Program-made: the position numbers and the translations under genes | Part shown: one piece after another, positions 1 through 9,400 of the stretch | How the letters are laid out: every line of letters starts with the position of its first letter | Numbering within the stretch: the first letter of the stretch is position 1 | Assembly: GCA_029946125.1 (NCBI GenBank) | Contig: JAQSDX010000015.1 | Coordinates: 1-63,349 of the forward strand | Length of the DNA stretch: 63,349 bases | Reading direction: 5' to 3' | Source: Candidatus Methylobacter titanis | GTDB lineage: Bacteria > Pseudomonadota > Gammaproteobacteria > Methylococcales > Methylomonadaceae | Notes under the pieces: model-generated | What the model was told of the DNA's origin: nothing | What the model saw: the letters and a program-made list of their open reading frames with translations, nothing else | Databases searched by the model: none

Positions 1-7
1 GCACACC

Positions 8-44
8 TTACATCCCCGCCCTGAACGACGGGGCTTTACGGTGC
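8..44. mobile_element. IS200/IS605-type terminal hairpin (remnant)
   Basis: A short stem-loop (CCCCG paired with CGGGG) preceded by TTACATC and followed by GCTTTACGG looks like the subterminal hairpin of IS200/IS605-family elements. No transposase is seen on this side of the window edge. Related but not identical hairpins occur near 23475 and 58957. Confidence 0.45.
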
Positions 45-49
45 TTTTT

Positions 50-175
50 GGTAAACTGCTCCTGCTCACGCCCCTTGCCTACATCCATGTAGGCAAGGCA
101 GATATTGCATAACGCTATGAATGGCGTGTAGTAGGGTAATGCAGGAGCAATTACCGAGGAGCAAAATCTGTCCAT
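50..175. repeat. Dispersed palindromic repeat
   Basis: Contains the inverted pair TTGCCTACATCCATGTAGGCAA and the string ATGCAGGAGCAATT. The second string recurs near 23700 and, inverted, near 52460. The part around 58-93 (CTCACGCCCCTT and ATGTAGG) recurs inverted near 50829-50866. No coding capacity seen. Confidence 0.5.
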
Positions 176-651
176 GTAGGCAACACAGGTTCTTGCTATC
201 GCTTCAATCGACTTATTCCGGTCTACATAACCGTAGCGACTATTCAGGAAAAATGTCTATTGATATAACAGCAGGGCTATCAAATTTTAAAGGATTGTCC
301 CGGCCCAGTTGGTAGCCAAAAATCCGGCAATCATTGCGGTTATTTTCAGCACCCTGCTACATTAAAAATATCGACTTACGGCTGAATAACCGCCGATTAT
401 TTTGTTGTTTTTACGCAAAAATACCAAACAATCCAAATTCACTTATTCGTTTATTTAGACATGATCTCAGTCGTAAGTACCCAGCGGATAAACTCGCAAA
501 AAAACAACTTGTTGTGGACTAGCTACGGGTGATTTAAAGCGCCTAAAAACCGAAACCGGCTCTCATTTAATTGATAATTAAATTGCTTGTTTTTACTCAT
601 TTAATAGGAAGAATATCACATTCAAATCAAACAAATGTTGGGGGACTCATC
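176..651. other. Non-coding stretch
   Basis: About 475 bases between the repeat remnants and a doubtful small reading frame. The short open frames here have no recognisable motif, signal peptide or convincing ribosome binding site. I see nothing I can name. Confidence 0.4.
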
Positions 652-792
652 ATGAAAATTTTAAACATTCTGGTTTTACTAGCTTCTCTCTTTGCGATAG
701 CGGGTGCTGCTTTTTTCCGGCTTTTGCTTTTACTGGCAAATGCACTATTTGCTCAGCCAGTTCATAATCGGCATCCCTCATGGCTTGACTAG
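652..792 (+). CDS. Small hydrophobic protein, possibly a truncated remnant
   Basis: ATG at 652 follows a GGGGG ribosome-binding-like string. The predicted 46-residue product starts MKILNILVLLASLFAIAGAA, which looks like a signal peptide or membrane segment, and continues with a leucine-rich run and a short polar tail. It resembles the beginning of an exported protein whose body is missing. No family recognised. It could equally be a chance frame in a repeat-rich intergenic region. Confidence 0.25.
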   Translation: MKILNILVLLASLFAIAGAAFFRLLLLLANALFAQPVHNRHPSWLD

Positions 793-843
793 GAAAAGGG
801 TACGCAGTGCGCACCTTGGATGACTTGCTTTGGCGTATCCCTA

Positions 844-1527
844 TTACCGCTCAGATTCTTTTTTTGCGACCTTATCCCGCAAATAAACCGGCATGGCCTG
901 CTCGACGGCGACGGCCATGCCCAACTCGAAACCTCGTGCTCCTAAACGGGAAATCGCACCGGCTCTGGGCAGTCTATCGGCTTTATAGTCATTGACGAAC
1001 CCTCCCAAGCGAGCCATCAATTCCTGATGATAAACGCCCCAGCCTGAACCGATACCTACGCCTGTCAGCTCGGGAAAAGCAACCGCATTAGCCGGAGTCA
1101 CGGCTTCATCGCCGATCAGTTCGGCATAGCCTAGTGCATCGCGTTGGTAAACGCCCCAGAAAATCTCGCCCATCCGTGCATCCATCGCAACAAAGGCGGC
1201 ATTCTCTTGACTGTGATCAAAAAGATCCTGGGCTATAGCCGCCAAGGTGGACACCGGGACTACCGGCAAATCGGCACCTAAAGCGATGCCCTGAATCACG
1301 CCGGTGGCGATACGTACGCCGGTAAACGAGCCAGGGCCGCGACTGAACGCCAACGCATCCAACTGTTGCGGCCTTAAGCCAGCATCGGCCATTAATGAGT
1401 CTATCATCGGCAAAATCAGTTGGGTATGTACCTTGGGCGCCAGCTCAAAGCGCTCTTGCACTTCGCCATCAATAAACAGCGCTGCCGAGCAGGCTTCGGT
1501 CGATGTTTCTACTGCCAGTAACTTCAT
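844..1527 (-). CDS. tsaB: tRNA threonylcarbamoyladenosine biosynthesis protein TsaB
   Basis: At 227 residues this matches the usual length of TsaB (YeaZ), the scaffold partner of TsaD in making the t6A modification at position 37 of ANN-decoding tRNAs in the cytoplasm. The N terminus MKLLAVETST and the segment FSRGPGSFTGVRIATG (residues 61-76) are the family's typical ASKHA-fold signatures. TsaB has lost the catalytic metal site of TsaD, and no TsaD-like metal-binding histidine pair is seen here. It lies downstream of a YoaA-like helicase on the same strand, separated by about 180 bases holding a strong palindrome, so co-transcription is uncertain. Confidence 0.92.
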   Translation of the reverse strand: MKLLAVETSTEACSAALFIDGEVQERFELAPKVHTQLILPMIDSLMADAGLRPQQLDALAFSRGPGSFTGVRIATGVIQGIALGADLPVVPVSTLAAIAQDLFDHSQENAAFVAMDARMGEIFWGVYQRDALGYAELIGDEAVTPANAVAFPELTGVGIGSGWGVYHQELMARLGGFVNDYKADRLPRAGAISRLGARGFELGMAVAVEQAMPVYLRDKVAKKESER

Positions 1528-1592
1528 TGTTATTTCTCTGTGGTAATTAATTTAGCGGATGCTGACTTTATTTAGGATTCAAAGAACTGATA

Positions 1593-1647
1593 CGTAGGGC
1601 GTGCCGTGCGCGCCATAGATCCCACGGCGCGCACGGCACGTCTTACG
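1593..1647. repeat. REP-like perfect-looking palindrome
   Basis: A 22-base arm at 1593-1614 pairs with 1626-1647 at 20 of 22 positions around an 11-base loop and is very GC-rich. It lies between the helicase and tsaB, both read on the minus strand. It has no T-run, so a simple intrinsic terminator is less likely than a REP-type element. Confidence 0.7.
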
Positions 1648-1710
1648 GGAACAGCTGCACGCGCTCTATTTTTATCCGCGTTTATCAGCCAAATCCGCGC
1701 CATCCGCGTT

Positions 1711-3654
1711 CTATTCTTCTATCGTCTCTTCCTGAAAAAATGCTCGTACCTCATCTATGTCACGGGTGCGTTTCATGTCGGGTACGCTGTCTAAAAATAT
1801 CTGTCCGTAGGATTTTTTTAACAACCTGGGATCGCACACCATCAATACGCCCCGGTCGGTTACGTCGCGGATCAAGCGGCCTATGCCCTGCCTTAACGCA
1901 ATCACGGCGGTGGGCAGCTGGTATTCAAAAAAAGAGTTCCGTCCCTGTTTAGTCATCGCGTCCAGTCGCGCTTTTAACACCGGATCACCGGGCGACGCGA
2001 ACGGCAGTTTGTCGATAATGACGCAGGATAAGGCCTCGCCCCTGACATCCACGCCTTCCCAAAAACTCGATGTACCCAGCAACACGGCATTCCCCGCTGC
2101 CTTAAACTGCTCCAGCAGCAAAGCTTTGGGACGACTGCCTTGAATCAGCAGCGGAAAATCGATTTTTTTCTCCAGCAATTCAGCCGCCTGTTTCAGCGCG
2201 CGATGACTGGTAAACAGGAAAAACGCCCTGCCCTTGCTGGCCTGCAACACCGGCACCGCAAACTCGACGATGGTCGGGATAAACTCAGGGTCATTGGGCT
2301 GCGGCAAGCCTTTCGGATGATAAAACAGCGATTGATGGGAGAAATCGAAAGGACTGCCCCAACTTTCGCTGGTCGCGTTGCTAAGCCCCAGATTATTGGC
2401 GAAATGATCGAACTTATTGGCCACACTTAAGGTCGCCGAGGTAAAAATCCACGCCGCCTGATGTTGCTGCATAAAGGAGCGAAATTCTGCGGCTATATCC
2501 AGCGGCGTCCGGCTCAAGGTAAAGGTGTTTTTATAGGTTTCATACCAGCGTATCCATTTACCGCTATTATCTTCGAGAATAATCTTGAGCTGTTGCACCA
2601 GTTCTTCAGCACGCTTAAAGCACGAGTCCAGGCCTTTGGTTTTAACCGAGGCCAGCTCCAGTTGATCGGCCAAGCGCTGTAACTGGTCTTTAACCGCAGT
2701 CAAGTTCGCAGCAATTTTTGGATTGTTTTCGATGTCCTGCCAATCGCCGCGTTTAAGCTCAATGCCGAACGCCAGCCTCAAATCTTTAACCTCATGTTCC
2801 AGGTCTTCACAGGCGGTACGCAAGGCGGGTATATCGGTTGCATCTTTAAAATATTCCATCAACGCGTCTTCCGCCAAATCATTCAGCTGTTTGGCGCTGA
2901 TACTAATACCTAAAAAATTGGATGCGGTATCGGCCAGTTGATGCGCCTCGTCGATAATCACCACCTCGGCATTAGGCAATAACTCGCCGAAACCGTTATC
3001 GCGTATCGACCAGTCTGCACATAGCAAATGATGATTCACTACCAGAATCTCGCACTCCTGGGCTTTTTTCCTAGCCTTGACCAGAAAACAGTCGGCATAA
3101 TCCGGGCAATCCTGCCCCAGGCAATTATCGATTGACGAAGTCGCCTGATACCAGACCGGGTTAGTCTCCGACACCTCGGACATTTCCGAGGTGTCACCGG
3201 TTTTGGTGCGTTTCGACCAGGATTGGATTCTCGCTAGGGCCACGGCATCCTCCTTGCTAAAACCCAGCGTAGAGGTTAACGCGCTTTTCAGCCGATAGGT
3301 ACACAGATAATTGCTGCGACCTTTTAACAACGCAGCAATAAACGGTGTTTTGATGGCTTTACGGATAATCGGCAAATCCTTGTTAAACAGCTGATCCTGA
3401 AGATTTTTAGTGCCTGTCGAAATAATGACTTTTTTGCCGGATAAAATAGCGGGAACTAAATAGGCAAAAGTCTTGCCGGTTCCGGTTCCGGCTTCGGCAA
3501 TTAAATGTTGCTTTAAGTGGATAGCTTGAGCAATCGCCTCGGCCATTTCAAGCTGCGCCGCCCGTGGCTGATAGCCTGGAATGACCTCTGATAAGCCGCC
3601 GTCATTGCTAAAAAATTTCTCTAATTCCGTCAATTGAGTCTCTTGCTTGAACAC
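1711..3654 (-). CDS. ATP-dependent DNA helicase, YoaA/DinG (XPD-like) family
   Basis: A 647-residue superfamily 2 helicase of the Fe-S-containing XPD/DinG group, thought to unwind damaged or structured DNA 5' to 3'. Walker A EAGTGTGKT lies at residues 54-62 and the DEAH box at 235-238. Four cysteines between them (C118, C178, C183, C189) fit the [4Fe-4S] cluster ligands of this family. Motif VI-like sequence QGIGRLIRD is near the C terminus. The length matches YoaA rather than the longer DinG of E. coli. It is followed on the same strand by tsaB; in many gammaproteobacteria yoaA and yeaZ are neighbours, which supports the call. Confidence 0.88.
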   Translation of the reverse strand: MFKQETQLTELEKFFSNDGGLSEVIPGYQPRAAQLEMAEAIAQAIHLKQHLIAEAGTGTGKTFAYLVPAILSGKKVIISTGTKNLQDQLFNKDLPIIRKAIKTPFIAALLKGRSNYLCTYRLKSALTSTLGFSKEDAVALARIQSWSKRTKTGDTSEMSEVSETNPVWYQATSSIDNCLGQDCPDYADCFLVKARKKAQECEILVVNHHLLCADWSIRDNGFGELLPNAEVVIIDEAHQLADTASNFLGISISAKQLNDLAEDALMEYFKDATDIPALRTACEDLEHEVKDLRLAFGIELKRGDWQDIENNPKIAANLTAVKDQLQRLADQLELASVKTKGLDSCFKRAEELVQQLKIILEDNSGKWIRWYETYKNTFTLSRTPLDIAAEFRSFMQQHQAAWIFTSATLSVANKFDHFANNLGLSNATSESWGSPFDFSHQSLFYHPKGLPQPNDPEFIPTIVEFAVPVLQASKGRAFFLFTSHRALKQAAELLEKKIDFPLLIQGSRPKALLLEQFKAAGNAVLLGTSSFWEGVDVRGEALSCVIIDKLPFASPGDPVLKARLDAMTKQGRNSFFEYQLPTAVIALRQGIGRLIRDVTDRGVLMVCDPRLLKKSYGQIFLDSVPDMKRTRDIDEVRAFFQEETIEE

Positions 3655-3697
3655 ATAATAAATTGTAGGGGCGATCGGCCGGTCTCGCCGTTGCGCA

Positions 3698-3728
3698 AAG
3701 CGATGAGTGATTCAATAACTCATCGCTT
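3698..3728. repeat. Hairpin in the helicase / multicopper oxidase intergenic region
   Basis: An 11-base perfect inverted repeat (AAGCGATGAGT and its complement) with a 9-base loop. The 425-base intergenic region 3655-4079 otherwise contains only this hairpin and the palindromic operator-like site at 4005. No reading frame in it looks genuine. Confidence 0.5.
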
Positions 3729-4004
3729 AACTGGATTGAAAAAAGCCGAAAAAGCAACAAAGATACCAGATTGAGATTTTAAAGATAGTGGATTGGGTAT
3801 CTAAATTTACGCTGATCAAGTGATCCGATAATACACATAAAAAAGAGCCTCGAAGATACCTTGAAAGTCGCTGTTAAGTATTTACACCTATTTAACCAGC
3901 GGCCTGTTTACGATTTAATGAAAAGATTTCCCCCTCCATAGGACTTCCTTACACCAGCAGCATTGGCTAATCAACGGACTAGAAAGCCGGGCAGCGCCAC
4001 TTAA

Positions 4005-4024
4005 CATACATTACGCAATGTATG
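4005..4024. promoter_or_regulatory. Candidate operator upstream of the multicopper oxidase
   Basis: A perfect 8-8 inverted repeat, CATACATT-ACGC-AATGTATG, lies 56 bases before the multicopper oxidase start. An AT-rich stretch with a possible -10 (TATGCTAAT) follows. The symmetry suggests a dimeric repressor or activator site, for instance a metal-responsive regulator, but no regulator gene is adjacent. Confidence 0.45.
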
Positions 4025-4079
4025 GTAAAAAGTAGTATATTAAAATATGCTAATATCCCCTGAATCGAGGTAAGCCCAG

Positions 4080-5735
4080 ATGAAAACAACGACTGATTTG
4101 CAACGCCGCAAACTATTAAAATATACCGCTATCGGTATCGCCGGAGCAGCTACTTACCCGAGTTGGGCAAAGGCAACTAACGGCTTTGTCAGGATCAACT
4201 CGCCGTCTGCCGATTTTCTTCCCGACGTTGAAATTGAGTTGACCATGAACACGGCCGATGTACCTATTCTGAGCGGTAATAAAACCCACGTCTGGAAGGT
4301 CACCGGCAAGGTCATCAAAGGCGCTGCCAACGTGCTTGATAATAATGAAGGCACTTATCTGGCCCCTACCTTGCGCTTAAAAACAGGCCAAAAGCTCAGG
4401 CTGATTTTGAATAACAATTTACCCGCACAATCGATTTTGCATTGGCATGGTCTGCATGTGCCGGCCAACATGGACGGCAATCCGATGTATGCGATCAATC
4501 ATGGCGAAACCTATATCTATGAATTCGAGATATTGAACCGGGCAGGCACCTATTTTTATCACGCCCATACGCACAGCGTCACTGCCAGACAAGTTTACTC
4601 CGGTCTGGCAGGTCTGTTTATCGTCAGCGATGATCAGGAACAATCACTGAATTTACCGAATGGCGACCAGGATGTGGCACTGGTGATTCAGGATCGCAGT
4701 TTTGACGGTCAAAACCAACTGGTTTATTCGGCTCACATGATGCAGCGTATGCAGGGCTTTCTAGGCGAGCAGATTCTGGTTAATGGTCGGCCTGATTTCG
4801 TGTTGCCGGTGGCAACACGCGCTTATCGACTCAGGTTGTTAAACGGCTCTAATTCCCGTATTTATAAACTCGCCTGGGATGACGGCACCCCACTCACCGT
4901 CATCGGCGTTGACGGCGGCTTGCTGGAACGCCCCGAGCAACATGCTTATGTGATGCTGGCTCCGGGACAAAGACTGGAATTATGGATGGACTTCAGCGAA
5001 CGGGCGATAGGCTCCGAGCTAACCTTGCACAGCCTCCAGTTTGATGTTGCCGCGCATGGCGGCATGGGTATGATGGGCGGACGCGGTCGAGGTATGATGG
5101 GCGGCGGCATGATGGGCGGACACGGCCAAGGCATGATGGGCGGCGGCATGATGGGGGGAGGAATGATGTCAGTCAGTACCTTGCCCTCAGGTTCCGACTA
5201 CCCGATCTTAAAAATCCGGGTCGCCAAAAAGGAGCAGGGCAACCACACCTTACCCAAGGTTCTAACCCCTATTACCGCGTTACGCATCAAAGATGCTGCC
5301 AATGCCGACAATCCTAAAACCATCGCCTTATCCATGCAGCACATGTCTGCCCTGCTGAATGGCCGTTCTTATAAAATGAACGATATTCAACCGGATGAGA
5401 TGATCCCGGTTAACAGCCTGCAATTAATCGAATTCGATAATGGTTTTGACGGCGGCGGTATGCACGGCATGATGAACATGCCGCATCCGATGCATTTACA
5501 TGGCGAACAGTTTCAGATCGTCAAACGGGAAGTGAACGCTCGTTCGGGTGATAGTTACGCCTCGGTTGCCTCAGGATTGATACAAAACGGTTGGCAAGAT
5601 ACGGTTCTGGTGATGCCTGGCGAGAAGGTCACGATCTTAAAACCATTTAACGATTTTAAAGGCCTGTTTATGTACCACTGCCACAATCTGGAACACGAGG
5701 ATATGGGCATGATGCGGGATTTTCTCATCAAATAA
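4080..5735 (+). CDS. Multicopper oxidase (CueO/CopA-like) with Met-rich segment, Tat-exported
   Basis: 551 residues. The N terminus has a twin-arginine motif (RRKLLK, R9-R10) followed by a hydrophobic stretch and an Ala-rich cleavage region, so the folded enzyme is probably exported to the periplasm. All copper-site motifs are visible: HWHG (H121, H123), YHAHTH (H161, H163), HPMHLHG near 466-472, and the C-terminal HCHNLEHEDMGM, which holds the type 1 Cys and an axial Met candidate. Residues about 325-362 form a Gly/Met repeat (MMGGGMMGG units), like the Met-rich Cu(I)-binding region of CueO. The likely role is oxidation of cuprous ion and copper tolerance. It stands alone, with a palindromic operator-like site upstream and a terminator downstream. 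Confidence 0.9.
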   Translation: MKTTTDLQRRKLLKYTAIGIAGAATYPSWAKATNGFVRINSPSADFLPDVEIELTMNTADVPILSGNKTHVWKVTGKVIKGAANVLDNNEGTYLAPTLRLKTGQKLRLILNNNLPAQSILHWHGLHVPANMDGNPMYAINHGETYIYEFEILNRAGTYFYHAHTHSVTARQVYSGLAGLFIVSDDQEQSLNLPNGDQDVALVIQDRSFDGQNQLVYSAHMMQRMQGFLGEQILVNGRPDFVLPVATRAYRLRLLNGSNSRIYKLAWDDGTPLTVIGVDGGLLERPEQHAYVMLAPGQRLELWMDFSERAIGSELTLHSLQFDVAAHGGMGMMGGRGRGMMGGGMMGGHGQGMMGGGMMGGGMMSVSTLPSGSDYPILKIRVAKKEQGNHTLPKVLTPITALRIKDAANADNPKTIALSMQHMSALLNGRSYKMNDIQPDEMIPVNSLQLIEFDNGFDGGGMHGMMNMPHPMHLHGEQFQIVKREVNARSGDSYASVASGLIQNGWQDTVLVMPGEKVTILKPFNDFKGLFMYHCHNLEHEDMGMMRDFLIK

Positions 5736-5850
5736 ACTCCAAATCGCGCCACGGACGGCGCGCTCCCCTTGGGCATGCATTAGCACCGCCCATAAAGTCT
5801 TGGCCTCACACCTTGCCCAAGCAGTGCTTTGGCGACATAATCGGTTGATT

Positions 5851-5875
5851 AAAAAGCCCTCTATAGGGCTTTTTT
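5851..5875 (+). terminator. Intrinsic terminator
   Basis: AAAAAGCCC, a six-base loop, GGGCTTTTTT: a near-perfect stem with a T-run. It lies about 115 bases after the multicopper oxidase and 12 bases before the zeta-toxin-like gene, isolating the two units; its A-rich 5' arm could make it act in both directions. Confidence 0.8.
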
Positions 5876-5887
5876 AAGGTTTTTAGT

Positions 5888-8089
5888 ATGCCGAAATATT
5901 TTGCCACAGGTAACGCCATGAGCGATAAAACAATCCATCACCTTTCCAGCTATGCGCAATTAAAAAAATTACGTACCGTGTTGGCAATCGCCCAAGGGAT
6001 TAAATTGTTATCCCTGCTGAAAAAAGAAGTCGAAGAAACGGTTTCACATGACCAAGCTAAACGCGTCACTTATATGACGGAATTGTTTTCCCGTATTCAC
6101 CGTGAAATGTTTCACGATTGGAAAGAACAGGCTACCGTTAATCATCGGCCGGGCGTAATGCCCGATGCAAGCCAACGCAAAGCCTTTCGCGAAGCTATCG
6201 AATGTTTGGTATTGAATGATGACAATAATGTCGACAGCGCCATTTTCGACAACAATGGTTTTGTGATGCGCACCGAAAATATCGCCGAACGTTTGGCACA
6301 GTTTTATCAACAAATGCGCAGTGTTCGTCCGTTTTCCTACGGCAACCGTTTAACCCTGGATTTTTTCATGATCGCATTAGGCAATTTGCCCGCCTTTAAA
6401 AGCGTCTACGAGCAAAGTATCGATTTTAGACGCCTGGAGTCAACTGACGCCATCGCGCTCCATCAGACCCAAAGCCAGCACGATGCAGTTACCTTGGCTT
6501 TCCAGCATGCGCTTGATCCCACCCGCACCCAAAGCCTAAACAATATAGCCAATGGTTACGGTCAATGGCCTGAAAATAAAAAATTTATTTTCGGTATTCC
6601 GTTTTTATCGCAAAATACCGCCGATGGCATTGAATGTCTGGTTTCCGTTAATGGCGGTTTGGTGCCATTCGCCAGCATCCAAAGAGAACTATTCTTTGCC
6701 GGCCAGCATTTAGCGGATTATCCGCGCAGCGTGGCGGATAATGTGATCGGTTATTTACCTAACACCGAAGCCTTGCGCGCACCGGACAAACACGATATTG
6801 ACGGTATCACTATCAAGGCAGACGGTGCTGCCCCCTTATTTTGTCTGGATATTAACTTGTTGACCGGCTTGCGCTCACCCGCGCACACCGAACTGATGGA
6901 ATTATTGCGCCGCTGTATCGGTAATAACGCCAGTATTTTTGATCTGGTGAGCCAGCACAGTTTAAAAGACAAAATGATAGTTGCCGCCGATGGTGATGAA
7001 CGCTTAGCGCGGGCGGTGGAGATTGCCTATGAGCGCTTGATCATCATCGTCGAAAAACTGGAGCAGGCGAAACAAGCGATTTTTGCCGGTAAAACGCCCG
7101 ATCCCCAGCCCAAGTTATTCATGTCCATGGGCGGTGCCGGATCAGGAAAAACCGCAGTAGAAGAAATTGCAGCGGCGCAATGCGGCGATAATTTTGTGAT
7201 TACCTCATTGGATGAGTTCCGCAAAATCAGTGATTTATACCAAGTATTGACTGCCGCCAGCCATCACAGCGACGATTATGTTTATGTCGAACCGTTTGCC
7301 AATCGCCTGCGTAGTTTAGTCGCGGAACACGCCAAAGCACACGGTTTCAACATTCTTTATGATGGCACCGGCATTCCTTACAAACCGCGCTATGCCGCTA
7401 TCGTCGAGCAATTCAAAGCCGCAGGGTTTCAAACGCAAGTGACCGCAGTCGATGCCTTTTTGGTCAAGCCTGAAGGACGTGAAGATGAATTGCCGCGTTC
7501 TGCCGTGGTCAGCAGCGTCAAACAACGCTTTGAACAAACCGGCCGGGCGCTGCCGTGGGTAGTTACCGTCGATAAACACATACGCGCGCCCGATTCTTTT
7601 CTTACCGCGTTACAACACACGGCCCTAGAAAAAATAGCGTTATTTGCCAATGATGGCGAACGCAACAAGCATTATTTAGTCGCCGAGAGCTTTGATTTAA
7701 CCGATGAGGATGTTCGCGCGTTGCAACGCAATCAATTATCCAATAGCTTAACTGACCATTTTAAAATCATTATCAACCAGCATCCCCAGTCTATTTTAAA
7801 GCAACTGGCCGATGATGATGCCGATAACATCGAACAATGGCTAAAGCGCAATCCCGCATTTAAAGAGAGTAATGTCGGTTATCAAATTTATCCCGCTCAA
7901 AATCATTATCGGGGATTATTGATTTATAACGTGCGCCGCATGGCGGATTTTATTGAAAAGCGCCAGCTCAACCCTAACGCATCCGGCGAAGAAGGCTTAT
8001 TGCATAAGTCGGGAAATCTGGCCTTTCACGTTGACCCGCATGCTAAACAAGCCTGGATTACCCGCCTGCAAGATGCCCCTATGCCTTAA
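5888..8089 (+). CDS. Large zeta-toxin-domain kinase with a degenerate Fic-like N-terminal region
   Basis: 733 residues. The C-terminal half has zeta-toxin/PezT-type kinase features: P-loop GGAGSGKT near residue 415, the SLDEFRK segment near 440 and YDGTGIPYKPR near 495, where zeta toxins position a phosphoryl acceptor such as UDP-N-acetyl sugars. The N-terminal half contains VRPFSYGNRLTLDFFM (about residues 144-160), which resembles the Fic loop HPFxxGNGR but lacks the catalytic His and one Gly. No short antitoxin gene is adjacent, and the protein is far longer than the roughly 290-residue zeta toxins. It may therefore be a self-contained or housekeeping relative rather than a classical toxin. 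Start at 5888 (AAGG upstream); 5918 is also possible. The 3' end overlaps the convergent amidohydrolase by four bases. Confidence 0.7.
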   Translation: MPKYFATGNAMSDKTIHHLSSYAQLKKLRTVLAIAQGIKLLSLLKKEVEETVSHDQAKRVTYMTELFSRIHREMFHDWKEQATVNHRPGVMPDASQRKAFREAIECLVLNDDNNVDSAIFDNNGFVMRTENIAERLAQFYQQMRSVRPFSYGNRLTLDFFMIALGNLPAFKSVYEQSIDFRRLESTDAIALHQTQSQHDAVTLAFQHALDPTRTQSLNNIANGYGQWPENKKFIFGIPFLSQNTADGIECLVSVNGGLVPFASIQRELFFAGQHLADYPRSVADNVIGYLPNTEALRAPDKHDIDGITIKADGAAPLFCLDINLLTGLRSPAHTELMELLRRCIGNNASIFDLVSQHSLKDKMIVAADGDERLARAVEIAYERLIIIVEKLEQAKQAIFAGKTPDPQPKLFMSMGGAGSGKTAVEEIAAAQCGDNFVITSLDEFRKISDLYQVLTAASHHSDDYVYVEPFANRLRSLVAEHAKAHGFNILYDGTGIPYKPRYAAIVEQFKAAGFQTQVTAVDAFLVKPEGREDELPRSAVVSSVKQRFEQTGRALPWVVTVDKHIRAPDSFLTALQHTALEKIALFANDGERNKHYLVAESFDLTDEDVRALQRNQLSNSLTDHFKIIINQHPQSILKQLADDDADNIEQWLKRNPAFKESNVGYQIYPAQNHYRGLLIYNVRRMADFIEKRQLNPNASGEEGLLHKSGNLAFHVDPHAKQAWITRLQDAPMP

Positions 8090-9315
8090 TCGAAATTGTT
8101 TAAAACAATTTTGCCGCCCGACATCACCAGATCGGGATATTCCAGTATTTTTAGCGCTTGAGTAGGATCGCCTTTCACGGCAATCATATCGGCCGGCGCT
8201 CCGGCTTGTAAGGTACCTAATAACGGTATATTTAAATACTGGCCTGATTTTGATGTTGCGCTACGCAAGACCTCAATAACTCGCCTATTTACGAGATGCA
8301 TCATAGTGATAAGCTCCTGCGCATCTATGCCCCAGGGAATATCCGGATGCGCAATTTCAGCCCCGTATAAAAATTCCCCACCCAGTGCCGCCAGGACTCG
8401 GGCATTGCGAACAACACCCGAACATTTCGACAAGGTATCCAGCGTAGTGACTATTTTTACGTTTTGCGCCACCGCTTTTTTCAGTAGTGCATCGGGGATA
8501 ATGTCACAGGGCACGTGCGCCCATTCATCAATGCCTGCGTCAATAGCAATCTTTGCGCCTTTTGCCTCGCCGATATGCGCCGTTACCTTTCGACCCTGTT
8601 TATGGGCTTCATCGACTATCGCCCGGACAATATCTTCCGACAATAGCGCCCAGGTCTTGTTTACGCGGACAGTCTTGCGATGGGAATTTTCATGCCCGGC
8701 ATCAGCCGAACGATGTCCCGAGGCCCAAGGCGCACCCGCTTCGCCACCCTGTTCCAACGCGACCTTAATCACAACCGCACCGCCGTCAATAAGGCTGCGG
8801 ACGGTTTCCCGCGCCTGTTGTTCGGTGTTCACCGCGATGGCGATATTTTCAGCCCCCATGCCTGGAATCGGATAACCGTCAGGCGCGGTAATAATCGGCC
8901 CGGACGTGAGTACCCGCAAACTGCCGTCGCCGCCGTAGGGCTTATGCAACGGCCCACCCACATCCCGAATGGTGGTGATACCGTGTTTTAAAACAGTATC
9001 AGCCGGAATATGTTGATAGCCAAGATGGGCGTGTAATTCAATAAAACCGGGCAGCAGAGTCGCGTCACCCAAATCGATGACTTTGGCAGTACTGGACTTG
9101 AAAGCTTCGCGAGTGCCGACTTGAGTGACAAGCCCATCGGTCACTAATACCGATGTATTCGTTCTGATGCTATCGCCGTCGAAAACGCGCGCCGCATGGA
9201 CAAGAACCGATGTTTGCCCTGTTTCCTGCGCAATGACAGGGAATGGAAAAAAGGCTGGTAAGGCTAAAAACAGCAACAGCTTGATTTTTATAAACAGTTC
9301 AACGAGTGTTTTCAT
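8086..9315 (-). CDS. Exported amidohydrolase family protein (imidazolonepropionase-like)
   Basis: 409 residues with an N-terminal hydrophobic signal peptide ending near FPVIAQ, so probably periplasmic. The metal-dependent hydrolase signature HAHLG is near residue 95, followed by the TTIRDVGG strand and a later VTAHIGEAKGAK motif, typical of the imidazolonepropionase/prolidase-like branch of amidohydrolases. The usual final Asp motif is not clear: the expected position reads GAEIAHPDIPWG. The substrate cannot be predicted. It lies downstream of the TonB-receptor gene on the same strand, but a terminator separates them. Confidence 0.75.
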   Translation of the reverse strand: MKTLVELFIKIKLLLFLALPAFFPFPVIAQETGQTSVLVHAARVFDGDSIRTNTSVLVTDGLVTQVGTREAFKSSTAKVIDLGDATLLPGFIELHAHLGYQHIPADTVLKHGITTIRDVGGPLHKPYGGDGSLRVLTSGPIITAPDGYPIPGMGAENIAIAVNTEQQARETVRSLIDGGAVVIKVALEQGGEAGAPWASGHRSADAGHENSHRKTVRVNKTWALLSEDIVRAIVDEAHKQGRKVTAHIGEAKGAKIAIDAGIDEWAHVPCDIIPDALLKKAVAQNVKIVTTLDTLSKCSGVVRNARVLAALGGEFLYGAEIAHPDIPWGIDAQELITMMHLVNRRVIEVLRSATSKSGQYLNIPLLGTLQAGAPADMIAVKGDPTQALKILEYPDLVMSGGKIVLNNFD

Positions 9316-9342
9316 AAGAGAGCAGGAGTAAATTCATATTGC

Positions 9343-9373
9343 AAAAAAACTGAATCAGCACTGTCGCTGATTC
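9343..9373 (-). terminator. Intrinsic terminator after the TonB-receptor gene
   Basis: Read on the minus strand: GAATCAGC, a six-base loop, GCTGATTC, then a T-rich tail (A-run at 9343-9349 on the plus strand). It lies between the receptor stop and the amidohydrolase start. Confidence 0.8.
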
Positions 9374-9400
9374 GGCTAAATGTTCGTGTAAATGAGCTAA

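Noticed and set aside
5750-8165. Toxin-antitoxin pair for the zeta-like protein
   Set aside because: There is no short co-directional gene within normal distance; the downstream gene is a convergent amidohydrolase and upstream is a terminator.
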